Both the position numbers and the translations under genes were made by a program. The notes beneath the pieces were generated by a model. That model was given only the letters and a program-made list of their open reading frames with translations. It did no database searches and was not told the DNA's origin. Shown in pieces: positions 1 to 8,035 of a stretch of DNA of 64,000 nucleotides (the first letter of the stretch is position 1; the number at the start of each line of letters is the position of its first letter). The stretch is from Nematostella vectensis (taxonomy: Eukaryota; Cnidaria; Anthozoa; Actiniaria; Edwardsiidae): NCBI RefSeq assembly GCF_932526225.1, contig NC_064048.1, positions 12,035,665-12,099,664 on the forward strand. The letters are read 5' to 3'.

Positions 1-241
1 GTGTGTAGACAATTGAAAGCCTACAAGAAACACTGACTCCAGACATGCGCAGTGCCATGACGCTGCCCCTTTAATGAGTGGAGAGGGGAGGGATACAAGT
101 TTATTAAAAGTCTATTTGTGAGACCAACAAACTGGTTGAAAGAACAAGCGTGTTAATAGTAAAACAATTATTTGATTACAAAACTACTGTAGATTCCTTT
201 GCACCAAGATAATAACACACATTATTTTGTTTGTTATTTAG
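1..241. other. Monomer segment 1: unrecognised AT-rich DNA
   Basis: I see no gene or RNA family here. It includes a GC-richer patch (about 45-95) with ATGCGCAGTG, which resembles a degenerate NRF1-type element, and a purine run GGAGAGGGGAGGG. The last bases form a pyrimidine-rich stretch ending in TTATTTAG. The same holds at the equivalent place in every monomer. Confidence 0.6.
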
Positions 242-295
242 GAGGAACGATACGAGCTCTACGAGACAAATGAGAAGTATTTATTACTCATCTAA
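242..295 (+). other. Splice-acceptor-like site followed by a 17-codon open stretch
   Basis: A T-rich run ends in TTTAG at 241, then 17 codons read E-E-R-Y-E-L-Y-E-T-N-E-K-Y-L-L-L-I before TAA at 293-295. The TAG at 239-241 closes the same frame upstream, as expected if translation entered through splicing. It could be a captured terminal exon fragment, but 17 codons is well within chance and no homologue is recognised. Confidence 0.15.
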
Positions 296-502
296 ATTAT
301 ACACGTAAATAATAATATTCAAAAGAACTACTGTAACTAAGTAAGTAACACTCACATGTTTTTAAAATTTTAAATAAGTATACAGTTTCATTCAGATACA
401 TCTTGTGGTCACTGTGCCATCTACAGGGCCATACCCAAAGCACCTGTGCACCCCATCCAACTAAGGGCATCGGCTGCACAGATGTTCCTGATAAATGGGG
501 CA

Positions 503-514
503 GGAAAATTTTCC
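503..514. repeat. 12-bp perfect palindrome GGAAAATTTTCC
   Basis: A self-complementary site at the same offset in most monomers. Type-B monomers 5, 6, 12, 13 and 18 change it to GGAAAATTTACC, breaking the symmetry. Confidence 0.9.
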
Positions 515-572
515 GCGACACCGTGCTTTCATGGTCCCCCATGATTCCTTGTTGGGTGAAGCCCCTCTAGAT

Positions 573-586
573 GTTGACATGTCAAC
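573..586. repeat. 14-bp perfect palindrome GTTGACATGTCAAC
   Basis: The 14 bases equal their own reverse complement. I see no copy where it is broken, although the adjacent bases vary in monomers 29 and 34. It could be a dimeric protein-binding site or simply sequence; I do not recognise a specific factor. Confidence 0.9.
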
Positions 587-632
587 TTCGCAGTCACATG
601 AAAGAAATGTCTAATAGTGTTTTGCAGTCAAG

Positions 633-671
633 TTGGTTTACGATAATTGGTTACAATAGTTGGTTACAATA
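633..671 (+). repeat. Three-copy 13-bp mini tandem repeat
   Basis: TTGGTTACAATA occurs at 647-658 and again, after one G, at 660-671. A diverged copy TTGGTTTACGATA precedes it at 633-645. Present in each monomer; monomer 15 has GGTAACAATA in the last copy. Confidence 0.9.
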
Positions 672-723
672 ATTTTGAAAAATTGTTATCATAGCTATGG
701 TCAAATACTGTACATAGAACTGC

Positions 724-785
724 AAATAAAAAGACTAAAAAAAATAATAATAAAAATAAAGCAAAACTAAAAGTAAAGCAAAAAA
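724..785 (+). repeat. A-rich low-complexity tract
   Basis: Almost only A with scattered T, G and C, including the blocks AAAAAAAATAATAATAAAAAT and AAAGCAAAAAACG in monomer 1. Run length varies between copies (7, 8 or 9 A) and the AAT count is one higher in monomers 3 and 10. It could be an old poly(A)-like tail or a nucleosome-excluding spacer upstream of the GC-rich segment. Confidence 0.85.
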
Positions 786-806
786 CGACAGAGACATTCT
801 GTACAC

Positions 807-814
807 AATAAAAG
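807..814 (+). promoter_or_regulatory. TATA-like AATAAAAG before the GC-rich segment
   Basis: A weak TATA-like octamer about 15 bp upstream of the abrupt switch from A-rich to CpG-rich sequence. It could help position a start site in the GC-rich segment, or it could be an AATAAA polyadenylation-like hexamer. Sequence alone cannot decide. Confidence 0.2.
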
Positions 815-831
815 ACAATGCGCCCGCGTGC

Positions 832-937
832 GTTACGATGCCACGCCGACATAGCGAGCCCCCAAGGGACCCAAAACGCCCACATAGACCTGTATTTTTT
901 TTCATCCTATATCTCAGCGAGCTGTGCGTGGCGTAAC
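832..937 (+). repeat. Inverted repeat 1: 12-bp stem with a 3-nt bulge
   Basis: GTTACG (832-837) pairs with CGTAAC (932-937), and CCACGC (841-846) pairs with GCGTGG (926-931). The bases ATG (838-840) are left as a bulge. The 3' arm overlaps the A box. Confidence 0.8.
895..902 (+). other. T8 run inside the CpG-rich segment
   Basis: Eight T in most copies; seven in monomers 2 and 9, nine in 26. A Pol III transcript begun upstream would probably stop here, so any Pol III start serving the B box should lie downstream, consistent with the A box at 929. Confidence 0.7.
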
Positions 938-939
938 CG
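929..939 (+). promoter_or_regulatory. A-box candidate TGGCGTAACCG
   Basis: Matches the type-2 Pol III A-box pattern TRGYNNARNNG at every defined position. A start about 12-20 bp upstream would give an RNA of roughly 250 nt ending at the T9 run. The A-to-B distance (213 bp between starts) is much longer than in tRNA genes. A pattern this loose should occur by chance about once or twice per monomer over both strands. Confidence 0.3.
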
Positions 940-1090
940 TATTACAGGCCTGGGATCCTGGTTATTGTCCTCCCCATTAATGCGCGGGTTGGAATACCTT
1001 GCAAGAGTGTTGTACAGCATATTCGCCGGAAATATCGGTGCTTGGGGCCTTCGGGTTCTTTACAGCCTTCCGTAAAAGCCTTGTGCTGCC

Positions 1091-1112
1091 ATACCGATTG
1101 GGTAATCCGTAT
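1091..1112 (+). repeat. Hairpin: two 4-bp stems around a C-C mismatch, GGGT loop
   Basis: ATAC-C-GATT (1091-1099) faces AATC-C-GTAT (1104-1112) across loop GGGT. An alternative pairing joins CCATAC (1089-1094) to GTATGG (1113-1118). It lies where a D arm would sit if a tRNA-like domain started near 1089. Confidence 0.6.
1099..1109 (+). promoter_or_regulatory. Second, weaker A-box-like site TGGGTAATCCG
   Basis: Two mismatches to TRGYNNARNNG, but it starts 43 bp before the B box, almost exactly tRNA-gene spacing. It resembles the better A box at 929-939. Monomer 8 changes it to TGTGTAATCCG. Confidence 0.25.
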
Positions 1113-1141
1113 GTATGGTTTCCGTTTTGTTCTTTAGGCCG

Positions 1142-1152
1142 GGTTCGATCCC
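1142..1152 (+). promoter_or_regulatory. B-box match GGTTCGATCCC
   Basis: Perfect fit to the core GWTCRANNC and to the tRNA T-loop form GGTTCGANYCC. It is intact in all 37 complete monomers, at the positions given in each monomer entry. B boxes bind TFIIIC and drive internal Pol III promoters in tRNA genes and tRNA-derived SINEs. The T9 run 12 bp downstream is where a terminator would be expected. Whether it is active cannot be told from sequence, and array homogenisation alone could explain the conservation. Confidence 0.6.
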
Positions 1153-1153
1153 A

Positions 1154-1162
1154 GGCCAATGG
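1154..1162 (+). promoter_or_regulatory. CCAAT-type motif GGCCAATGG
   Basis: Fits the NF-Y pattern RRCCAATSR at all positions and directly follows the B box, overlapping inverted repeat 2. It may be fortuitous, since the same bases would be the 3' side of a tRNA-like acceptor stem. Confidence 0.25.
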
Positions 1163-1164
1163 CC

Positions 1165-1173
1165 TTTTTTTTT
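1165..1173 (+). terminator. T9 run, candidate Pol III terminator
   Basis: Nine T begin 12 bp after the B box and directly after GGCC; eight T in monomers 7 and 14. Four or more T on the non-template strand terminate Pol III in animals. A CTCTATGG spacer and a much longer T tract follow, which would act as a fail-safe. Confidence 0.45.
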
Positions 1174-1181
1174 CTCTATGG

Positions 1182-1207
<26 letters not shown>
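1182..1207 (+). repeat. Long variable poly(T) tract
   Basis: 26 T in monomer 1, ranging from 25 (monomer 24) to 41 (monomer 20) across copies. It is the main source of monomer length variation. Partner monomers in the higher-order blocks have equal or nearly equal lengths. On the minus strand it looks like a poly(A) tail, so it could mark the 3' end of an old retrocopy; I found no convincing target-site duplication by eye. Confidence 0.9.
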
Positions 1208-1212
<5 letters not shown>

Positions 1213-1329
1213 GTTCAAGATAACGTTTTTTAGTATTTTTTTATAATACTCATCAAAAAAGTGGTGTGACATAGGTTCGTCTACCTGATCCAGGATACTA
1301 AAGATACAGGCTTGATATGCATTATATAC

Positions 1330-1354
1330 AGCTAGCAAAATGAGCTTGCTAGCT
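1330..1354. repeat. 9-bp perfect stem-loop around NheI-like GCTAGC
   Basis: AGCTAGCAA (1330-1338) pairs with TTGCTAGCT (1346-1354) across a 7-nt loop. It is the strongest local hairpin in the AT-rich part of the monomer. Present in every copy inspected; the flanking ATATA is ATACA in monomers 26 and 30. Confidence 0.85.
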
Positions 1355-1479
1355 TTACTGATTATTTGTATTCGATATTTTCCTAGTAAGAGAACAAAAA
1401 TAAAAAGCAAAGAGTCGAGGAAGTAAACAAGTTATGTGATCTTTAATGTTTTATTAGGAGGGGTACATTTTGTACAAAG

Positions 1480-1500
1480 AAGCATACATAGAATATGCTT
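1480..1500. repeat. 7-bp perfect stem-loop AAGCATA/TATGCTT
   Basis: AAGCATA (1480-1486) and TATGCTT (1494-1500) are exact reverse complements across a 7-nt loop. It follows GTACATTTTGTAC (1463-1475) and precedes AGAGCT/AGCTCT (1519-1537). The last stem is disrupted in monomers 16 and 29. Confidence 0.8.
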
Positions 1501-1705
1501 AAAAGTGCAGTGTGATGAAGAGCTTTGCAATAGCTCTCCGGCCAGGACACAATGAATTTCAGTCAAATTCTAATGTTGACCTAAGAGCCTTTGGTCCATG
1601 TGGAAGACTTAAATTCAAAGGAAATGCCCACAAACTGTCAATAAACATTCAGTAAAATATCGAATATTATTTTAACAAAGCATTGACAACTATTAAAGTT
1701 CAACT

Positions 1706-2882
1706 GTGTGTAGACAATTGAAAGCCTACAAGAAACACTGACTCCAGACATGCGCAGTGCCATGACGCTGCCCCTTTAATGAGTGGAGAGGGGAGGGATA
1801 CAAGTTTATTAAAAGTCTATTTGTGAGACCAACAAACTGGTTGAAAGAACAAGCGTGTTAATAGTAAAACAATTATTTGATTACAAAACTACTGTAGATT
1901 CCTTTGCACCAAGATAATAACACACATTATTTTGTTTGTTATTTAGGAGGAACGATACGAGCTCTACGAGACAAATGAGAAGTATTTATTACTCATCTAA
2001 ATTATACACGTAAATAATAATATTCAAAAGAACTACTGTAACTAAGTAAGTAACACTCACATGTTTTTAAAATTTTAAATAAGTATACAGTTTCATTCAG
2101 ATACATCTTGTGGTCACTGTGCCATCTACAGGGCCATACCCAAAGCACCTGTGCACCCCATCCAACTAAGGGCATCGGCTGCACAGATGTTCCTGATAAA
2201 TGGGGCAGGAAAATTTTCCGCGACACCGTGCTTTCATGGTCCCCCATGATTCCTTGTTGGGTGAAGCCCCTCTAGATGTTGACATGTCAACTTCGCAGTC
2301 ACATGAAAGAAATGTCTAATAGTGTTTTGCAGTCAAGTTGGTTTACGATAATTGGTTACAATAGTTGGTTACAATAATTTTGAAAAATTGTTATCATAGC
2401 TATGGTCAAATACTGTACATAGAACTGCAAATAAAAAGACTAAAAAAATAATAATAAAAATAAAGCAAAACTAAAAGTAAAGCAAAAAACGACAGAGACA
2501 TTCTGTACACAATAAAAGACAATGCGCCCGCGTGCGTTACGATGCCACGCCGACATAGCGAGCCCCCAAGGGACCCAAAACGCCCACATAGACCTGTATT
2601 TTTTTCATCCTATATCTCAGCGAGCTGTGCGTGGCGTAACCGTATTACAGGCCTGGGATCCTGGTTATTGTCCTCCCCATTAATGCGCGGGTTGGAATAC
2701 CTTGCAAGAGTGTTGTACAGCATATTCGCCGGAAATATCGGTGCTTGGGGCCTTCGGGTTCTTTACAGCCTTCCGTAAAAGCCTTGTGCTGCCATACCGA
2801 TTGGGTAATCCGTATGTATGGTTTCCGTTTTGTTCTTTAGGCCGGGTTCGATCCCAGGCCAATGGCCTTTTTTTTTCTCTAT

Positions 2883-2917
<35 letters not shown>

Positions 2918-3410
2918 GTTCAAGATAACGTTTTTTAGTATTTTTTTATAATACTCATCAAAAAAGTGGTGTGACATAGGTTCGTCTACCTGATCCAGGA
3001 TACTAAAGATACAGGCTTGATATGCATTATATACAGCTAGCAAAATGAGCTTGCTAGCTTTACTGATTATTTGTATTCGATATTTTCCTAGTAAGAGAAC
3101 AAAAATAAAAAGCAAAGAGTCGAGGAAGTAAACAAGTTATGTGATCTTTAATGTTTTATTAGGAGGGGTACATTTTGTACAAAGAAGCATACATAGAATA
3201 TGCTTAAAAGTGCAGTGTGATGAAGAGCTTTGCAATAGCTCTCCGGCCAGGACACAATGAATTTCAGTCAAATTCTAATGTTGACCTAAGAGCCTTTGGT
3301 CCATGTGGAAGACTTAAATTCAAAGGAAATGCCCACAAACTGTCAATAAACATTCAGTAAAATATCGAATATTATTTTAACAAAGCATTGACAACTATTA
3401 AAGTTCAACT
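1706..3410 (+). repeat. Monomer 2 (1705 bp)
   Basis: B box 2845-2855; T tract of 28. Private states shared with monomer 9: 7 T instead of 8 at 2599-2605, and 7 A in the A-rich tract. The lost T frameshifts the plus-strand reading frame that is open in most other copies, which is evidence against coding. Confidence 0.97.
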
Positions 3411-4590
3411 GTGTGTAGACAATTGAAAGCCTACAAGAAACACTGACTCCAGACATGCGCAGTGCCATGACGCTGCCCCTTTAATGAGTGGAGAGGGGAG
3501 GGATACAAGTTTATTAAAAGTCTATTTGTGAGACCAACAAACTGGTTGAAAGAACAAGCGTGTTAATAGTAAAACAATTATTTGATTACAAAACTACTGT
3601 AGATTCCTTTGCACCAAGATAATAACACACATTATTTTGTTTGTTATTTAGGAGGAACGATACGAGCTCTACGAGACAAATGAGAAGTATTTATTACTCA
3701 TCTAAATTATACACGTAAATAATAATATTCAAAAGAACTACTGTAACTAAGTAAGTAACACTCACATGTTTTTAAAATTTTAAATAAGTATACAGTTTCA
3801 TTCAGATACATCTTGTGGTCACTGTGCCATCTACAGGGCCATACCCAAAGCACCTGTGCACCCCATCCAACTAAGGGCATCGGCTGCACAGATGTTCCTG
3901 ATAAATGGGGCAGGAAAATTTTCCGCGACACCGTGCTTTCATGGTCCCCCATGATTCCTTGTTGGGTGAAGCCCCTCTAGATGTTGACATGTCAACTTCG
4001 CAGTCACATGAAAGAAATGTCTAATAGTGTTTTGCAGTCAAGTTGGTTTACGATAATTGGTTACAATAGTTGGTTACAATAATTTTGAAAAATTGTTATC
4101 ATAGCTATGGTCAAATACTGTACATAGAACTGCAAATAAAAAGACTAAAAAAAATAATAATAATAATAAAGCAAAACTAAAAGTAAAGCAAAAAACGACA
4201 GAGACATTCTGTACACAATAAAAGACAATGCGCCCGCGTGCGTTACGATGCCACGCCGACATAGCGAGCCCCCAAGGGACCAAAAAGCCCACATAGACCT
4301 GTATTTTTTTTCATCCTATATCTCAGCGAGCTGTGCGTGGCGTAACCGTATTACAGGCCTGGGATCCTGGTTATTGTCCTCCCCATTAATGCGCGGGTTG
4401 GAATACCTTGCAAGAGTGTTGTACAGCATATTCGCCGGAAATATCGGTGCTTGGGGCCTTCGGGTTCTTTACAGCCTTCCGTAAAAGCCTTGTGCTGCCA
4501 TACCGATTGGGTAATCCGTATGTATGGTTTCCGTTTTGTTCTTTAGGCCGGGTTCGATCCCAGGCCAATGGCCTTTTTTTTTCTCTATGG

Positions 4591-4622
<32 letters not shown>

Positions 4623-5115
4623 GTTCAAGATAACGTTTTTTAGTATTTTTTTATAATACTCATCAAAAAAGTGGTGTGACATAGGTTCGTCTACCTGATC
4701 CAGGATACTAAAGATACAGGCTTGATATGCATTATATACAGCTAGCAAAATGAGCTTGCTAGCTTTACTGATTATTTGTATTCGATATTTTCCTAGTAAG
4801 AGAACAAAAATAAAAAGCAAAGAGTCGAGGAAGTAAACAAGTTATGTGATCTTTAATGTTTTATTAGGAGGGGTACATTTTGTACAAAGAAGCATACATA
4901 GAATATGCTTAAAAGTGCAGTGTGATGAAGAGCTTTGCAATAGCTCTCCGGCCAGGACACAATGAATTTCAGTCAAATTCTAATGTTGACCTAAGAGCCT
5001 TTGGTCCATGTGGAAGACTTAAATTCAAAGGAAATGCCCACAAACTGTCAATAAACATTCAGTAAAATATCGAATATTATTTTAACAAAGCATTGACAAC
5101 TATTAAAGTTCAACT
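3411..5115 (+). repeat. Monomer 3 (1705 bp)
   Basis: B box 4551-4561; T tract of 27. Shares with monomer 10 the AATAATAATAATAAAG form of the A-rich tract, an AAAAAGCCC variant near 4282-4290, and T27. It has also lost one C in the run before that variant (near 4280). Confidence 0.97.
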
Positions 5116-6294
5116 GTGTGTAGACAATTGAAAGCCTACAAGAAACACTGACTCCAGACATGCGCAGTGCCATGACGCTGCCCCTTTAATGAGTGGAGAG
5201 GGGAGGGATACAAGTTTATTAAAAGTCTATTTGTGAGACCAACAAACTGGTTGAAAGAACAAGCGTGTTAATAGTAAAACAATTATTTGATTACAAAACT
5301 ACTGTAGATTCCTTTGCACCAAGATAATAACACACATTATTTTGTTTGTTATTTAGGAGGAACGATACGAGCTCTACGAGACAAATGAGAAGTATTTATT
5401 ACTCATCTAAATTATACACGTAAATAATAATATTCAAAAGAACTACTGTAACTAAGTAAGTAACACTCACATGTTTTTAAAATTTTAAATAAGTATACAG
5501 TTTCATTCAGATACATCTTGTGGTCACTGTGCCATCTACAGGGCCATACCCAAAGCACCTGTGCACCCCATCCAACTAAGGGCATCGGCTGCACAGATGT
5601 TCCTGATAAATGGGGCAGGAAAATTTTCCGCGACACCGTGCTTTCATGGTCCCCCATGATTCCTTGTTGGGTGAAGCCCCTCTAGATGTTGACATGTCAA
5701 CTTCGCAGTCACATGAAAGAAATGTCTAATAGTGTTTTGCAGTCAAGTTGGTTTACGATAATTGGTTACAATAGTTGGTTACAATAATTTTGAAAAATTG
5801 TTATCATAGCTATGGTCAAATACTGTACATAGAACTGCAAATAAAAAGACTAAAAAAAATAATAATAAAAATAAAGCAAAACTAAAAGTAAAGCAAAAAA
5901 CGACAGAGACATTCTGTACACAATAAAAGACAATGCGCCCGCGTGCGTTACGATGCCACGCCGACATAGCGAGCCCCCAAGGGACCCAAAACGCCCACAT
6001 AGACCTGTATTTTTTTTCATCCTATATCTCAGCGAGCTGTGCGTGGCGTAACCGTATTACAGGCCTGGGATCCTGGTTATTGTCCTCCCCATTAATGCGC
6101 GGGTTGGAATACCTTGCAAGAGTGTTGTACAGCATATTCGCCGGAAATATCGGTGCTTGGGGCCTTCGGGTTCTTTACAGCCTTCCGTAAAAGCCTTGTG
6201 CTGCCATACCGATTGGGTAATCCGTATGTATGGTTTCCGTTTTGTTCTTTAGGCCGGGTTCGATCCCAGGCCAATGGCCTTTTTTTTTCTCTAT

Positions 6295-6329
<35 letters not shown>

Positions 6330-6822
6330 GTTCAAGATAACGTTTTTTAGTATTTTTTTATAATACTCATCAAAAAAGTGGTGTGACATAGGTTCGTCTA
6401 CCTGATCCAGGATACTAAAGATACAGGCTTGATATGCATTATATACAGCTAGCAAAATGAGCTTGCTAGCTTTACTGATTATTTGTATTCGATATTTTCC
6501 TAGTAAGAGAACAAAAATAAAAAGCAAAGAGTCGAGGAAGTAAACAAGTTATGTGATCTTTAATGTTTTATTAGGAGGGGTACATTTTGTACAAAGAAGC
6601 ATACATAGAATATGCTTAAAAGTGCAGTGTGATGAAGAGCTTTGCAATAGCTCTCCGGCCAGGACACAATGAATTTCAGTCAAATTCTAATGTTGACCTA
6701 AGAGCCTTTGGTCCATGTGGAAGACTTAAATTCAAAGGAAATGCCCACAAACTGTCAATAAACATTCAGTAAAATATCGAATATTATTTTAACAAAGCAT
6801 TGACAACTATTAAAGTTCAACT
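5116..6822 (+). repeat. Monomer 4 (1707 bp)
   Basis: B box 6257-6267; T tract of 28. No private substitution noticed. Length and T tract equal those of monomer 11, its partner in the second 7-monomer block. Confidence 0.96.
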
Positions 6823-8000
6823 GTGTGTAGACAATTGAAAGCCTACAAGAAACACTGACTCCAGACATGCGCAGTGCCATGACGCTGCCCCTTTAATGAG
6901 TGGAGAGGGGAGGGATACAAGTTTATTAAAAGTCTATTTGTGAGACCAACAAACTGGTTGAAAGAACAAGCGTGTTAATAGTAAAACAATTATTTGATTA
7001 CAAAACTACTGTAGATTCCTTTGCACCAAGATAATAACACACATTATTTTGTTTGTTATTTAGGAGGAACGATACGAGCTCTACGAGACAAATGAGAAGT
7101 ATTTATTACTCATCTAAGTTATACACGTAAATAATAATATTCAAAAGAACTACTGTAACTAAGTAAGTAACACTCACATGTTTTTAAAATTTTAAATAAG
7201 TATACAGTTTCATTCAGATACATCTTGTGGTCACTGTGCCATCTACAGGGCCATACCCAAAGCACCTGTGCACCCCATCCAACTAAGGGCATCGGCTGCA
7301 CAGATGTTCCTGATAAATGGGGCAGGAAAATTTACCGCGACACCGTGCTTTCATGGTCCCCCATGATTCCTTGTTGGGTGAAGCCCCTCTAGATGTTGAC
7401 ATGTCAACTTCGCAGTCACATGAAAGAAATGTCTAATAGTGTTTTGCAGTCAAGTTGGTTTACGATAATTGGTTACAATAGTTGGTTACAATAATTTTGA
7501 AAAATTGTTATCATAGCTATGGTCAAATACTGTACATAGAACTGCAAATAAAAAGACTAAAAAAATAATAATAAAAATAAAGCAAAACTAAAAGTAAAGC
7601 AAAAAACGACAGAGACATTCTGTACACAATAAAAGACAATGCGCCCGCGTGCGTTACGATGCCACGCCGACATAGCGAGCCCCCAAGGGACCCAAAACGC
7701 CCACATAGACCTGTATTTTTTTTCATCCTATATCTCAGCGAGCTGTGCGTGGCGTAACCGTATTACAGGCCTGGGATCCTGGTTATTGTCCTCCCCATTA
7801 ATGCGCGGGTTGGAATACCTTGCAAGAGTGTTGTACAGCATATTCGCCGGAAATATCGGTGCTTGGGGCCTTCGGGTTCTTTACAGCCTTCCGTAAAAGC
7901 CTTGTGCTGCCATACCGATTGGGTAATCCGTATGTATGGTTTCCGTTTTGTTCTTTAGGCCGGGTTCGATCCCAGGCCAATGGCCTTTTTTTTTCTCTAT

Positions 8001-8035
<35 letters not shown>

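Larger units (their letters stand above)
947..1157 (+). repeat. Inverted repeat 2: 11-bp perfect stem enclosing 189 bp
   Basis: GGCCTGGGATC (947-957) is the exact reverse complement of GATCCCAGGCC (1147-1157). The 3' arm includes the second half of the B box. In an RNA this would form a terminal closing stem just before the T9 run. As DNA, it may record an inverted duplication of the B-box region. Confidence 0.85.
821..1164 (+). other. CpG-rich segment, candidate structured Pol III-type RNA locus
   Basis: About 340 bp, clearly richer in G, C and CpG than the rest of the monomer, beginning abruptly after the A-rich tract and ending at a T9 run. It contains an A-box match (929-939), a B-box match (1142-1152), a 12-bp bulged inverted repeat (832-846 with 926-937), an 11-bp perfect inverted repeat (947-957 with 1147-1157) and a local hairpin (1091-1112). 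This combination suggests a folded noncoding RNA made from an internal promoter. Against it, TTTT at 1125-1128 could terminate vertebrate-type Pol III early, and no known RNA family is recognised. The segment is present in all 37 complete monomers. Confidence 0.4.
1..1705 (+). repeat. Monomer 1 (1705 bp), reference copy for the sub-features
   Basis: Complete monomer. B box 1142-1152; downstream T tract of 26. It has the common states: 8 A in the A-rich tract, 8 T at 895-902, and an intact GGAAAATTTTCC palindrome. It pairs with monomer 8 in the 7-monomer block (same length, same T26). It holds no supportable coding gene. Confidence 0.97.
1208..1705. other. Monomer segment after the T tract: unrecognised AT-rich DNA with small hairpins
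   Basis: No gene recognised. Perfect stem-loops occur at 1232-1250 (6 bp), 1330-1354 (9 bp), 1463-1475 (5 bp), 1480-1500 (7 bp) and 1519-1537 (6 bp). The minus strand has TATAAAAAAA (1236-1245) and a long open frame that begins at TTG and runs into the poly(A)-like tract; neither is convincing. Confidence 0.6.

Noticed and set aside
297-542. Minus-strand ATG frame of 81 codons recurring in most monomers
   Set aside because: Several copies contain nonsense changes (type-B monomers, monomers 19 and 25), composition is Trp-rich and unlike a real protein, and no domain is recognised.
1024-1040. CENP-B box (TTCGNNNNANNCGGG pattern)
   Set aside because: TTCGCCGGA fits the first part, but the required CGGG is TATC, so only five of nine core bases match. 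No better match on either strand.
818-1075. Plus-strand ATG frame of 85 codons recurring in most monomers
   Set aside because: It is frameshifted in monomers 2 and 9 (T run) and altered in monomer 3, lies over the inverted repeats and A box, and has no recognisable domain. Recurrence reflects array identity, not selection.
947-1100. 5S rRNA gene or 5S-derived repeat
   Set aside because: Short resemblances (GGAATACC, GCCATACC) are in the wrong order and spacing, and the 5S internal control region is absent.
1089-1163. Functional tRNA gene
   Set aside because: Spacing and the T-arm are suggestive, but only four or five acceptor pairs form, there is no standard D arm and no 5-bp/7-nt anticodon arm.
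1236-1245. Minus-strand TATA box (TATAAAAAAA)
   Set aside because: The expected start about 30 bp downstream falls in the poly(A)-like tract and no plausible transcript follows.
1-1705. U1, U2, U4, U5, U6, 7SK, 7SL, vault or Y RNA gene tandem array
   Set aside because: I compared both strands by eye with the conserved cores of these RNAs. Only trivial matches were found, such as GGAACGATAC near 244 without the rest of U6.
4386-4820. Minus-strand frame of about 145 codons in some copies
   Set aside because: It begins at TTG, runs through a poly-lysine stretch coded by the T tract, and is open or closed depending only on T-tract length modulo three. The WDRTRP/PGIEPG-like peptides are the usual false translations of a reversed B box.
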